This document shows positions 54,833 to 64,000 of a stretch of DNA of 64,000 nucleotides, piece by piece. The notes under the pieces were generated by a model. The model saw only the letters and a program-made list of their open reading frames with translations. It was not told the DNA's origin and searched no databases. The translations under genes were made by a program, and so were the position numbers. Positions within the stretch are counted from its first letter, which is position 1. The number at the start of each line of letters is the position of its first letter. This DNA comes from Periconia sp. R9002 (lineage: Eukaryota > Ascomycota > Dothideomycetes > Pleosporales > Periconiaceae): positions 124,001 to 188,000 of the forward strand of contig JAMAHW010000075.1 in the NCBI GenBank assembly GCA_023627715.1. Direction: 5' to 3'.

Positions 54833-56693
54833 TGTGCATAAGCTTATAGTAGAACGATGGTAAGGAAGACGTAGTTGGACTTGATGAGGATGAACAACTA
54901 TGAGATTCATAGCGGCCTTTATAGCTTTGTGAAATTCACTAGCGAGGTTACAAACGTAGAGCTAGGGCGGTCAGCAATAGCTAGAGTACTAGAATAGTGG
55001 CATACATTATCGTCTAGGGCCACTGTTGGAAAAGTATGAGTCAGCACGTTATTTTAAGCTGAAAAGATGTAAGTGGAGATGTTGAAACGATCTTGTGGAT
55101 CCTTTCTTTGACATTCACCTTCCACATGTGTACTATCCAGGACGTCAGCTTCGTAATTGGTCCAAATGCCGAGGCGACTGCACCTACCAATCAAATGGTC
55201 CACCGGCTTATAGCCCAAATACTTTGTTCGGATCACTTCCGTTACCCGAAAGGCAGTTATCTACAACAGATACACAACCAGGATAGTCAGCATCGAATAG
55301 TCAGAATTGGTCAATGCGAGGAACCCTTGCGAATGTGTCCTCCATCTCGGCAAGCAATTTGTCCCAATTGATCTTTATACATCACTGATTGCTCATGACT
55401 ATGTTCCAACGCATCGAGAATAATTATAAACAGGTACGCACTAAGCGCCAAATTCGTCCGCTGCATTCCGTAATCATCATTCACAAACTCAGGCAGCCAC
55501 GTTCCACCACCGTCTAGCATGCTTAGCTAATAGAACGAGAAGATGAAGGGGAAGGAGTAATCCAGATAGAATTGACTTCAAGCCAGGATCACACACTGGA
55601 TGCACCCTCCTTAATTGGCTAGAGCGTTGCTTCTTAATGCGGCCCGCTCTCTATCTAGGCAGGCTTACTTCTATTAGAATGGTAAGTGATTAGGAGAGCA
55701 AAACATATTGTGCATTGAGGCCAGGTTTTGTCACACTTTTTGTGTTACAGCTAGTAGGTTTAACATCCGCGAAAGCTCTTTTCTCGGTTCATCGTGCGAA
55801 GCAGCGAAGTAGTTTCTAGTACAGTGGCTATTCACTCCAGCAGCCAACGTAGGAGTTCAGGAAGAAGATGTCTTTGTCAGCTGATCGGCCTCACCCTTGT
55901 CTATATCAATATAGGTTGGTCCGTGGTGCTTATACGAATGCACGGCCCGGAACTAGTCGCTAAAGTCTTCGAAGCCGCGCGGCTCCACTTTTATTACGTG
56001 CGGCTCCACTTTGCTCTGAGCCTAGCTCAAACTGCTGGCTGATCATGCAACAGAAAACAGGGATAGGGATGGATGAACTAGACTTCATCACTTCGGCCTC
56101 TGTACATGGCTGTAAAGCCTCTCGACCAGACATGCAGACAATGTGCATATCAAGCTTACGGTACATTACTCACCTTTAGATGCATGCGAGTTCAGAGCGC
56201 GCATGCATCGTCAGACTATCAAAATATTAGCCAAGTCATTCATGGCTCATAATTGTCTGTATGGCGTATACTGCCTCTTTCTCAGAACCTTCGGCCGAAA
56301 CACGGCACAGAAACGCATGTGAAGTTGCCCTGCATAACTCGACGGTAAACGGGCCATGGCGAGCGCATGCTGATCCTCTAGATGACTTTGGCCTTGACTT
56401 TCGTCCTGCTGCTCTGGGCATTTGTAGGTCTCCGGAGCCAAGTACAATGGAACAAGGCCGCGTCCGAAGGTCGTGGAAGACAGATGCTCAGCTTCCATCT
56501 CCAGGCAGTACACAGCCATAATTCAAGGCAATGTCACCACGAGTTCATTTCGCTTTTGTTTCCAACATCTGCACAACGGCCTTGTGTAGGTTCAGTCAAG
56601 GGTGCATAAGATGTACCTGAATGGATCTGTAGGAAAAAAGAAAAGATGTGTACAATTTGATCTTCGTCTATTTGGTAACCGCTGAGCCTCAAC
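54833..56693. other. 1.9-kb gene-poor region
   Basis: No supported gene. Short overlapping frames at 55,090-55,370 and 56,236-56,610 have no family features. Contains CGGCTCCACTTT twice (55979 and 56001 areas). Confidence 0.4.
55978..56012. repeat. CGGCTCCACTTT, two direct copies
   Basis: CGCGGCTCCACTTTT starts at 55978 and CGGCTCCACTTT at 56001. A third copy, GCGCGGCTCCACTTTT, lies at 63279-63294. The first copy sits in the palindromic context AGCCGCGCGGCT. Confidence 0.6.
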
Positions 56694-57759
56694 TCAAAGA
56701 CTGAGCGATAACTTGACTATCTCCTCCAAATCATCTTCCTGCAGACCCAATTCTTCGTTCCAAAGCCCTTCGCCTGTGTAATCGCCGAGATTCCACTCCT
56801 CGCTGAAAGCCAAACCCTGAAGCAGGTTCAAGACGCCAGAAAAATCCTGCCTGGCGATCTTCTCGTAGCCCTCCTCGATGTGCGTCTTGGTATAGATATA
56901 GTCGATCGTCCATTTCTTCCTGGAAAGCTTTTCCGCAACGGCAAGAATGGCGTTTTGGGTAGTGGTAAAGGATCGCACGTATACGTAACGGTTCTTGGTC
57001 AGATCGGGCCTTTCCAGTGATTTGATCAAAGTGAGGGCAATCTGATGTATAGTCGTGGAGCAGAATTTGTTGTTGCCATTATCGAAAATGGTTGCTTTGT
57101 TCTCAGCAGCGTTGAAGCCAAGGAAGCCGACCTTGAGACACCAGTCAAAGACTACGGATGGTTAGCAAATGGCCGGATCCACGTCTTGCGACATAGGCTC
57201 GGCGGCACCCGTACATGGTCCATTGATCACTGCTGTCCAGCTAATCTTGCCCTCCTTACTCTTGAGGTACTGAACAACCGCATGCTCCCCCTCAAAGACG
57301 GGAACAACCTCTCGCGTGCGCTTGTCAGCCGTGTTGCCGCCGAACTCAGATGGAATAAAGCGTTTGACACTGGCAGCGATTGCGGCATCGACGAGCTTTT
57401 TCTGGTCTGGTGTCTCTTCAGTTCTTCTTTCGTGTTCAGTGGATTTGGCACATACGACTCACCACCGACATGTGCAGAAGCAATCAGCGAAATGATGGCA
57501 TCCTGGCCCTTGAATGCTTCCGTGAGACTGCCTACAGAGCTGTAGTCTGCTTTGATGACATTGAAAGTGCCTGGGAAGGGTGATTTGGACTCCTTGCGAG
57601 ATACTACCGAGACCTCAAAGGGCGATTCTTCTAAGAAAGCTTTTAGTACCGCCGGACCCAGATTACCACCGGCCTGTGATCGTCAATGCGCTGCCGCAAA
57701 CCTGTGTTTCTAGGTTGGGTGATACGCACTCCGAGGATGATGACGTTCCTGATCGACAT
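56694..57759 (-). CDS. NmrA-like / isoflavone-reductase-like NAD(P)-binding protein
   Basis: Four exons, 57759-57730, 57673-57463, 57406-57215 and 57151-56694, give 296 residues; all three introns (56, 56 and 63 bp) are GT-AG and in frame. The first exon codes for just ten residues. The Rossmann motif spans exons 1 and 2: VIILG joined to AGGNLG (G10-A-G12-G-N-L-G16). DAAIAASVKRFIPSEFGG and AVVQYLKSKEG with WTAVINGPFFDW are typical of the fungal NmrA/PCBER family. Members reduce phenolic or polyketide intermediates or act as redox-sensing regulators; this one's substrate is unknown. No signal peptide, so cytosolic. The FAD oxidase gene lies 843 bp away in divergent orientation, a pairing common in secondary metabolism. 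Confidence 0.9.
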
Positions 57760-58602
57760 TTGGCTGAAATGATGTGCTGGTGTCTTTGCGATGTTTGGTG
57801 TAAGTGAATGGGGTGTTTGAGGCGTCGATGCAGACCGCCCTGAAGATATCCTGGACATTCATACATAGTACCCAGGGGTGCTTCACCAGGAGCTGTTGTG
57901 TTTGGCCATCCCCTACGAGATAGCCCAATGCTTCTGCGACACTCGTCCGCGGACATCGCGCTGACGTTTGGAACGTCTTAGAAATTGTACTGCACGCCTA
58001 ATGTGAGTTGCAAATAAGTGTCTCAAGCCAATTAGTCGTAGCGTCATCGCGGCCCTTAATTATCGATCCCAAGGGGCCTAGTGGCCTATCGTTCACCGCC
58101 TTGTTGGGGAATTGACACTGATTATTAAGCTATGTGATATTTCTAACATTACTCTCAACAACACGTCTGTTCCGTCCTTTCCGTCCGGTTTTCATGTTCA
58201 TCCATGTTGCGGAGTCGGATCGTCCTTGTTCGACCCTCTCAGGACCCTTTCTTGTCTTAGTCTATGTCATTGATTGCTCAGAGCTGGAATTCAACCGTTA
58301 ACACCGGCGGCTCGGCTTGTAGATCTTCTTCTCTGAGGTACCTTACGCCATGAGGAGGAGACAGCACTTTGACTTCGATGAAGTTATTGGTTTCAGTCTG
58401 GACTGTCCCGCTCTTATGTCCGGAGATTTCAAAGCGGCCGGGATCGACTTATCCGCATAGCAGATCCTACGAAGTAACTTGTTGCGTGGACTCTGTTGTC
58501 AGTTGTGAGAAGTTTAAAAGAATACTATTGTCCCCCCCCTAGCAACAACTCCAAGATAATCCGTTCTCAGAGAGTGCAATATCTGTTACCTTACAACTCA
58601 GC
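57760..58602. promoter_or_regulatory. Divergent promoter region, NmrA-like / FAD oxidase
   Basis: 843 bp between two start codons, no coding evidence. Runs of C (58,535-58,541) precede the FAD oxidase start. Confidence 0.4.
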
Positions 58603-60314
58603 ATGAGTCACCTACCAAAGTTTGATTACTCCAAGCTCAAGGGCTTCCTCAAACACACCGCCGTCGAGGTTATCCTTCCAAGCGATGGTGCGCGATATGA
58701 AGAGAGCATCGCGAGATGGAGCGATCATTTTGTCAAGAGGGCCGTAAGTATCGTCTTTGATTAGTGCACATACTACGATTATCTTTCTTCCCCAAGAAAA
58801 ACAGCCTGAAACGAGTCCATACAATGACTAACAAAGACAGGCTGCTGTAGTCAAAGTCTCAAACGCAAATGACGTTTCTGCGGTTCTCGCCCAGATACGA
58901 GCATATGGACTACCGTTTACAGTCAAGGGAGGCGGACACAAGACATCCGGAACATCTTCAATTGACCACGGGTTGGTGATCGACCTGTCTAAGATGCGAG
59001 GAGTAGACGTCGACCCCGAAGCGAAGACCATCACGGCTGAAGGTGGTGCGATCTGGGAAGACGTGGATATCGAAGCTGCTAAGTACGGTCTGGCGGCAGT
59101 TGGAGGAACGGTGAACCATACTGGCGTTGGTGGGTTGACATTGGGAGGTGGTTACGGATATCTCACTGGGCAGTATGGCCTCACGATTGGTGAGTATTCT
59201 TGACCTGGAGAGCATTTAGGCTGAGAGTCTGAATGTCTACTCACTATTCACAGACAACTTACTCTCCGTCGACATCGTCCTTGCCTCTGGCGAAAAGGTG
59301 ACTGCATCTGAGGCCGTAAATCCCGATCTTTTCTGGGCAGTCCGCGGAATGGGCCAGAACTTTGGAGTCGTCACATCGTTCACTTTCCAAGGCCATGAGC
59401 AAAAGCATCCTGTATTTGCAGGGATGCTCTCGTTCCTTCCAGAAAAGATCCCACAAGTCGTGGCCTTCGCCAACAAGTTCCACGAAGTCAACAACGGCAA
59501 ACAAGCACTGGTGTGGGGATTTTCTGCACCTGGGCCGGCGAAGACCCATATTGTGATGGCATTACTCTTCTACAATGGTCGTGAAGAAGAGGGAAAGTCT
59601 TTTTTTACTGACCTTTTTGCGCTCGGTCCTATTAGCGATACGACGAGTATGGTCCCGTACGAGAGACTGAATTCTCTTCTGAATCATGCGGCCGGCTTCG
59701 AAGGTCGCAAGCAGTTTGGTGGGGGAGTCTTCAAGTTGCCCATCGACCTCCCGATCGTCCAGCAGCTTCAGAAAAATTTTGCTGCCTTTATCGATACCCA
59801 TGAAGGGACTAACGATAGCATGTGCATCTTCGAAACGATACCCTACAAGAAAGTCGTCGAAGTGCCTGACAATCAAATGTCTTTTCCGAATCGCGGAGAT
59901 TACTACAATCTTGCTGTCATGATGAAGTAGTAGGTGTTCCATGCCACATCGATATTCGGGTGGCCACTTATTGGCGAAGGAACTGCAGCTGATGATCATC
60001 AGGTTCGATCCTGCCCTTGACGATGAAGTCCGCGTTTCCTCTCGCGAGTTGCTCAAGAACGTTTCTCAGGACACGGCGAAGAGGACACCGGACAGGGGCG
60101 TTCGCTGTTACTCCAACTATGCTCGTAAGTCTTGTCTTCGTAGTAACTCCAGGTGAAGTTGAAACTAACACAGGAAGTCGCTGGGGCCGAGGTCGAAAAA
60201 CTATACGGGAGCAAGGTGAAGCAACTCGAAGCAGTAAAGGAACGCTACGATCCCACTAATCTCTTCAGCTACGGTCTGAGGTGGACGTCACGACCCAAGT
60301 CGGTCCTAAATTGA
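58603..60314 (+). CDS. FAD-linked oxidase, berberine-bridge-enzyme-like
   Basis: Five exons, 58603-58743, 58841-59189, 59254-59926, 60003-60124 and 60178-60314, give 473 residues. The PCMH-type FAD domain has [12 protein letters not shown]80 is the expected 8-alpha-histidyl flavin link. The second attachment cysteine of bicovalent enzymes is replaced in [19 protein letters not shown], so the flavin is probably singly attached. [19 protein letters not shown] and the C-terminal YSNYA with [10 protein letters not shown] complete the fold. Intron 3 begins with GTAGTAG: the donor overlaps in-frame stop codons, so unspliced mRNA would end at residue 388. The last intron uses acceptor AGGAAG to keep frame. 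No clear signal peptide. Role: oxidation of an aromatic or polyketide substrate; unknown. Confidence 0.88.
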
Positions 60315-61896
60315 ACTGTATCACCAAGTAGCATGTCCTGCGTAATTGAACCGCGTAAAGCGAGCTGATATGCTCATTCATTGAGGAAACTATTTGCATC
60401 TTGCCCTCCCTGTTCCACAATATGTGACTATCCCAATTAGCTTGTCAACTGTCCACGGAGTGTTGACAAAATCACGCGCTTAACTTCGTGGGAATGGAAC
60501 AGCATGAGGACGTAGCACAGGGACCACCTGACAAAGATCAGATTTCTTTCACTTCGCCGCACACTCTGTCTACATCTTTGCGCCTGTTCCTTTCTTGCAG
60601 CTCAATCCCTGCAGATCGTGTCACACCTGCATGGAGGGGCATTTTCAGATCCGGGGTCCAGAACCCAGACAATTATAAAATACCATCAATACAATTACTG
60701 CTCTGATACACCATCGGCTAATAGGCACAACTGGGACATGTGCTTAAAGCATGGGGATTGCGAATTTGTTTTTACTTCCCTACGCCCCTAGGGTTTTAGG
60801 CCGCTGACGCCTTGGCGAGTCAGCGGTTTAAGAAATTGTTGACCTGATATAGACCTGCCAAGGCGTCAGCATTTCCTAGACCGACTGATAGTGGATCGCT
60901 ACATCCACGGTTCGACATCATGTGCAGCTGCATATCCCCGAGGAATATCCCCGAGGAACCGACGGCAATTCTCACCTTTGCGTGGGTTTGTAATCATAGA
61001 GGCTATGAGCTCTACATCGCGACTTGCCCTCGACATAGCACAACTTTAGGTCTTGGATTTGATTTCACAACATGTACAGAGACCCTGAGCAGTTGAATGC
61101 ATTCATGTTCATATACGGGGTATGTGTTGAGTCTATGGTTACATGGTTTTCTCCTCGGAATCAGGTTAGTATAGTGAATAGCTTAACGGAATTCCAGTCT
61201 TGAGAGTTCAAAATATGTCTTCTATCGTAGTCTCGAAAACATCAGACCACGTCTATTGTGTACTTCAAATCGGGAAGCCGCACTTCGAGTAGGCTGCGCA
61301 TTCGATCATTCTTCTGTTCATGTCGCTTCGCCGAAAGATTTGGCTGGAAGGTTGTTTGGTGAAGCAGCGGTTGCTTGCTTGATCGAGCAGGCGCGTTGTT
61401 CCCAACGTATCTGCAACCTCTGCCGTCTCATGACCAGATGTGGATTCTTCTCTTCTCTCACCCATCATGCAAACCACAGTTCACCGATTTACCAAGCCTA
61501 TGTCAACAGCTCCGGCCCTACCTATCGAACATATTCTTCGGAAATGAATAATACAATAGTACCCTGCAAAGGTTTTCCGTCTTTTACATGCAACTCAAGT
61601 ACAATGTTGCAAGTCTTGATTCTCGATGGTATTAACTTACCTCGACTCAAAGAAATTTTTCATCCTAGATCGTCCAGTCAAACATCATCACGCCATCGAT
61701 ACCCTAATCATGTTTAACATCCTTCCCTGCTATGACTGCAACATGTTTGTAGCAGTAGAAGGCGAAATCTCAGCACTGTCTTCATGCGGAAACCGTAATT
61801 GTCCCAAAACGCCGTCAAAAGCTTCTACTGAGTTTGATGAGTTTGTGGAAAATTGTCATGAAATCTGTTTCTATGATTCTAAATGCATTCTTTTCC
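60315..61896. other. 1.6-kb gene-poor region
   Basis: No supported gene. A frame at 61,256-61,717 (plus) lacks a family pattern and overlaps others. Contains an inverted repeat at 60,801-60,870. Confidence 0.4.
60801..60870. repeat. Inverted repeat, possible MITE-like element
   Basis: GCTGACGCCTTGGC at 60803-60816 is the perfect reverse complement of GCCAAGGCGTCAGC at 60857-60870 (14 of 14). Inside it, CCGCTGAC (60801-60808) and GTCAGCGG (60819-60826) form a second, smaller palindrome. Related copies lie at 53397 and 53431. Confidence 0.7.
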
Positions 61897-62790
61897 TTAT
61901 TGAAAGGCCTTGTTTGCTTTGACAAAATCCTTCCAGCTCACAAGCTCCTTGTCAACAATCACTAAGCTGGGCTCCAATGCCTCTCCGTTGTAGTATCCCG
62001 GTTCTTCGATGAACAGATGGTTGTCCAACAGCTCCTCCGCGATAGACTCAGGCAAGAAGCTTTTGTAAACATCGCTCGGGAGCTGGACAAACTTCGCTTC
62101 CTTGCCGGTGGCCGCTAAAAGTTGGTCTACAATCTCTTGGGGAGTGCAGTAGCCTTGCGCACCCAGCACGCGCTTGCCGAGGTGCGAATTGCGGTTCTTG
62201 AGGATGCCAGCGACGAACTTTCCGGTGTCGTTCTTGATGTCAATCAGCGGGAACTTGCATAAGGACGCCATTCTGTCCTGGGCGAATGATTTACTCGAAG
62301 TTGCTCATGAAGTAGCCTGGAAGGAAGAACGTAGCTGGAACGCGACTATCCCGGATGTATTGCTTGATGTCGGCCTTGCCATCAAAGTGTGGTACATTGG
62401 GTAGTCGACCATTGGTGGTTTTGGTGACATGCAGAAGAGACGAGAAGATGAGGTGTTCGATGCCCATTTCCTTGGAGACGTCCTCAACATTCTTGCCATG
62501 AGTGAACTCGGTGTCTTTGCTCACACTCTCCCATTAGCTTGTGACGAGGAAGACCGTGTGGCTGTCTTTGATGGCCGAGCTGAGGCTTTCCTTGGAGTTG
62601 AGATCTGCGGTTACCATCTCCACTCCCTGCTCTTGGAGCGATTTCGCTGCGGGCTTGGACACATCACGGGTGACGCCTCGGATCCTGAAAGCCTTGGAGA
62701 GTACCCGGTCTGCAAGAATATGTGTGATGACAGATTCCTGCTTACATACAGCCTTGGGCGCGTCGGTCCAAGCGGTCCCGTGGGTGCCGA
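61897..62790 (-). pseudogene. NmrA-like family pseudogene
   Basis: On the minus strand the sequence follows a typical NmrA-like (HSCARG-type) protein: SKAFRIRGVTRDVSKPAAKS, ADLNSKESLSSAIKDSHTVFLVTS, then GKNVEDVSKEMGIEHLIFSS, HFDGKADIKQYIRDS, PATFFLPGYFMSNFE, and after a break KFPLIDIKNDTGKFVAGILKN to WKDFVKANKAFQ. It is broken by TAA at 62534-62536 (after VTS), TAA at 62291-62293 (after SNFE) and by a frameshift with missing residues near 62,255. The N-terminal glycine-rich nucleotide motif is also no longer readable. None of the breaks lies in a convincing intron. A single intact homolog of the wider family sits at 56694-57759 but belongs to another subgroup. Confidence 0.85.
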
Positions 62791-63638
62791 GTTTGTCACC
62801 TCGCCTTTCGCCAAGGACCGAAGGCTACCTACCTCGATAGGTAAGCGTTACCGGATTTAGTACACGTTTTCTGCCGTGGAGAAGCGGAGGTTAACGATCA
62901 CGGAAGCAATCGGTCAGAGCGCAGCATTGGAAACTATCTATATCCGAGCGCCTCAGCTACCGATTCATTCTCGACACGCAGATGGGAAATGTCGAGAGAT
63001 GGGCTAGTCGCGCCTGAGAGGGAAGACTTCACCGAAAGATCAGACCCCATAAATTCTGCCTCGCTGCAGATTTGCCATTATGAAGTGGCTTCGGCCGATC
63101 GATGCTTGGACCTAGTCCTGAGGCCCGCGTTCCCGTCAGCAACCCTGTGGCTATCTGCATCTACTTCCTCGCCTGAGCTGTATGCTTCCACTTTGTATCA
63201 TTAGCAGTGGCACGCATACACATGGCTGAATCAGCACGTACGTCTAGCTATTCAAAGGACTTTAATTCCTGCATACCCGCGCGGCTCCACTTTTTCCAAG
63301 TATATTGTAATGCTTACTTCGCCATGAGTGATACTCTGCATATGCTGGCTCGGCTGGAATAATGTAACGGATGCACCAAACCTCCTGCATGTGATGTTGG
63401 CGTCCCCACTTTGAGTCCGAGTCTCGAGTCACTCCTGGCCCTTGGCCCTCACTGCCTGCATGCAGGGTCCCAATTTTCTGATTTTATTTCGCGTGCTTAC
63501 GGGCACAACATTTTTCGGGCTAGAAGGGACTCCACAAATTTTGTAGAGATAAAGCGATGTAACTAGCCTTAAACCCAGGTTCCGATCCAGATAAATTCAA
63601 ATTTCGATCTGAAGCTGGCTGCAAATTCCGTAAAGAAG
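62791..63638. other. Spacer before the right-edge gene
   Basis: No supported gene. Contains GCGCGGCTCCACTTTT at 63279-63294, a third copy of the motif near 55,978. Promoter of the cupin gene presumably at 63,500-63,638. Confidence 0.4.
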
Positions 63639-64000
63639 ATGGCGTGGCGTTGGCAGCACTGGCTTTCGCCCCGTCCCCAGAGACGCACGGCGGCCTCGAG
63701 CGAGCCTTGTATTATGACCGCGCACGGCGCTGCGCTTTTGGAATTCGTTACGGAGGAGAATGGACGTTTTTATGTGAAGGAGACTCATTACATGAACAAT
63801 CCGATTGTTAGAAAGGGATTATCTGGTCCGCTGTTGTCAGTCTTCACTTACTTCTCAAATGATCAAACATAGTCTTTCAAATTCTTTCGTAATTGCGGAA
63901 ACTCTTTACTGACCGACCTCTACAGGCACATACATTGGAGCCAGGATGAGTATTTCAAAGTCGAAAAGGGTGTGATCGGGATTATGAAAAACGAGGTCGA
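63639..64000 (+). CDS. Cupin-domain protein, N-terminal part (runs off right edge)
   Basis: Exon 1 63639-63835 joins to exon 2 from 63926 (intron 90 bp, donor GTCAGT, acceptor TCTACAG), reading SGPLL then HIHWSQDEYFKVEKGVIGIM. This HIHW-x-Q-x-E-x-F-x-V-x-x-G stretch is the first cupin motif, with the metal-binding His/His/Glu positions present. The start is uncertain: ATG at 63639 gives a basic N-terminus (MAWRWQHWLSPRPQRR), and an in-frame ATG at 63714 (MTAHGAALLEF) is an alternative. The rest lies beyond the window. Fungal relatives are small single-domain cupins of unknown function. Confidence 0.7.

Noticed and set aside
61256..61717. 153-residue plus-strand frame
   Set aside because: No recognisable domain or signal peptide; lies in a gene-poor region between a functional gene and a pseudogene.

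Overview
The window reads as nuclear DNA of a filamentous ascomycete (Pezizomycotina). Most genes are broken by 45-90 bp GT-AG introns with RCTRAC-like branch points. The families are typical of that group: Zn(II)2Cys6 regulators, a G1 eqolisin protease, a DUF6604 protein, a luciferase-domain (DUF5519-type) protein, fungal CorA-like channels and small secreted cysteine-rich proteins. About 26 genes or gene remnants are supportable, separated by long gene-poor spacers. I cannot name the species.

Left part (1-10 kb): a Zn2Cys6 regulator runs off the left edge. It is followed by a coherent nucleobase-utilisation block: an XanA-like alpha-ketoglutarate dioxygenase, a Zn2Cys6 regulator, and a divergent NCS1 (Fur-type) permease. 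The dioxygenase promoter and the shared regulator/permease promoter both carry the palindrome TCGGCCGA and GATA sites. The regulator's only intron lacks an AG acceptor, so it may be impaired. A DUF6604 protein, an EthD-domain protein and a 3.3-kb gene-free stretch follow.

14-21.8 kb: a Fet3/Abr1-type multicopper oxidase and a DOMON-cytochrome b561 protein, which together could form an extracellular redox/iron pair. Next come a small bZIP protein and a divergent 14-TM-type MFS drug exporter.

22-31 kb: a carbohydrate block. It has a secreted protein of unknown function (probably alpha/alpha-barrel), a sugar-porter MFS, an intracellular GH2 beta-mannosidase and a Zn2Cys6 regulator. The last two share a 349-bp divergent promoter with several CreA-type SYGGRG sites. 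Import of a manno-oligosaccharide followed by cytosolic hydrolysis is the natural reading.

31-48 kb: mostly secreted products (an Asp-box sialidase-like protein with a 41-A tract in its intron, a serine-rich double cupredoxin, an eqolisin, a GH11-like protein lacking the thumb loop), plus a luciferase-domain protein. In the middle, a STAND-like protein with an eroded P-loop stands head-to-head with a CorA-like channel protein.

48-64 kb: a decayed, repeat-bearing region. It holds remnants of an ABC transporter, an MFS exporter with several frameshifts, an AflR-like regulator lacking its zinc cluster, and an NmrA-like pseudogene with two in-frame stops. This looks like the remains of a secondary-metabolite or resistance locus. 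Intact genes among them are two diverged paralogous secreted proteins sharing a 12-cysteine scaffold, an NmrA-like reductase, a BBE-type FAD oxidase, and a cupin-domain gene cut by the right edge. No rRNA, tRNA or CRISPR array was recognised.
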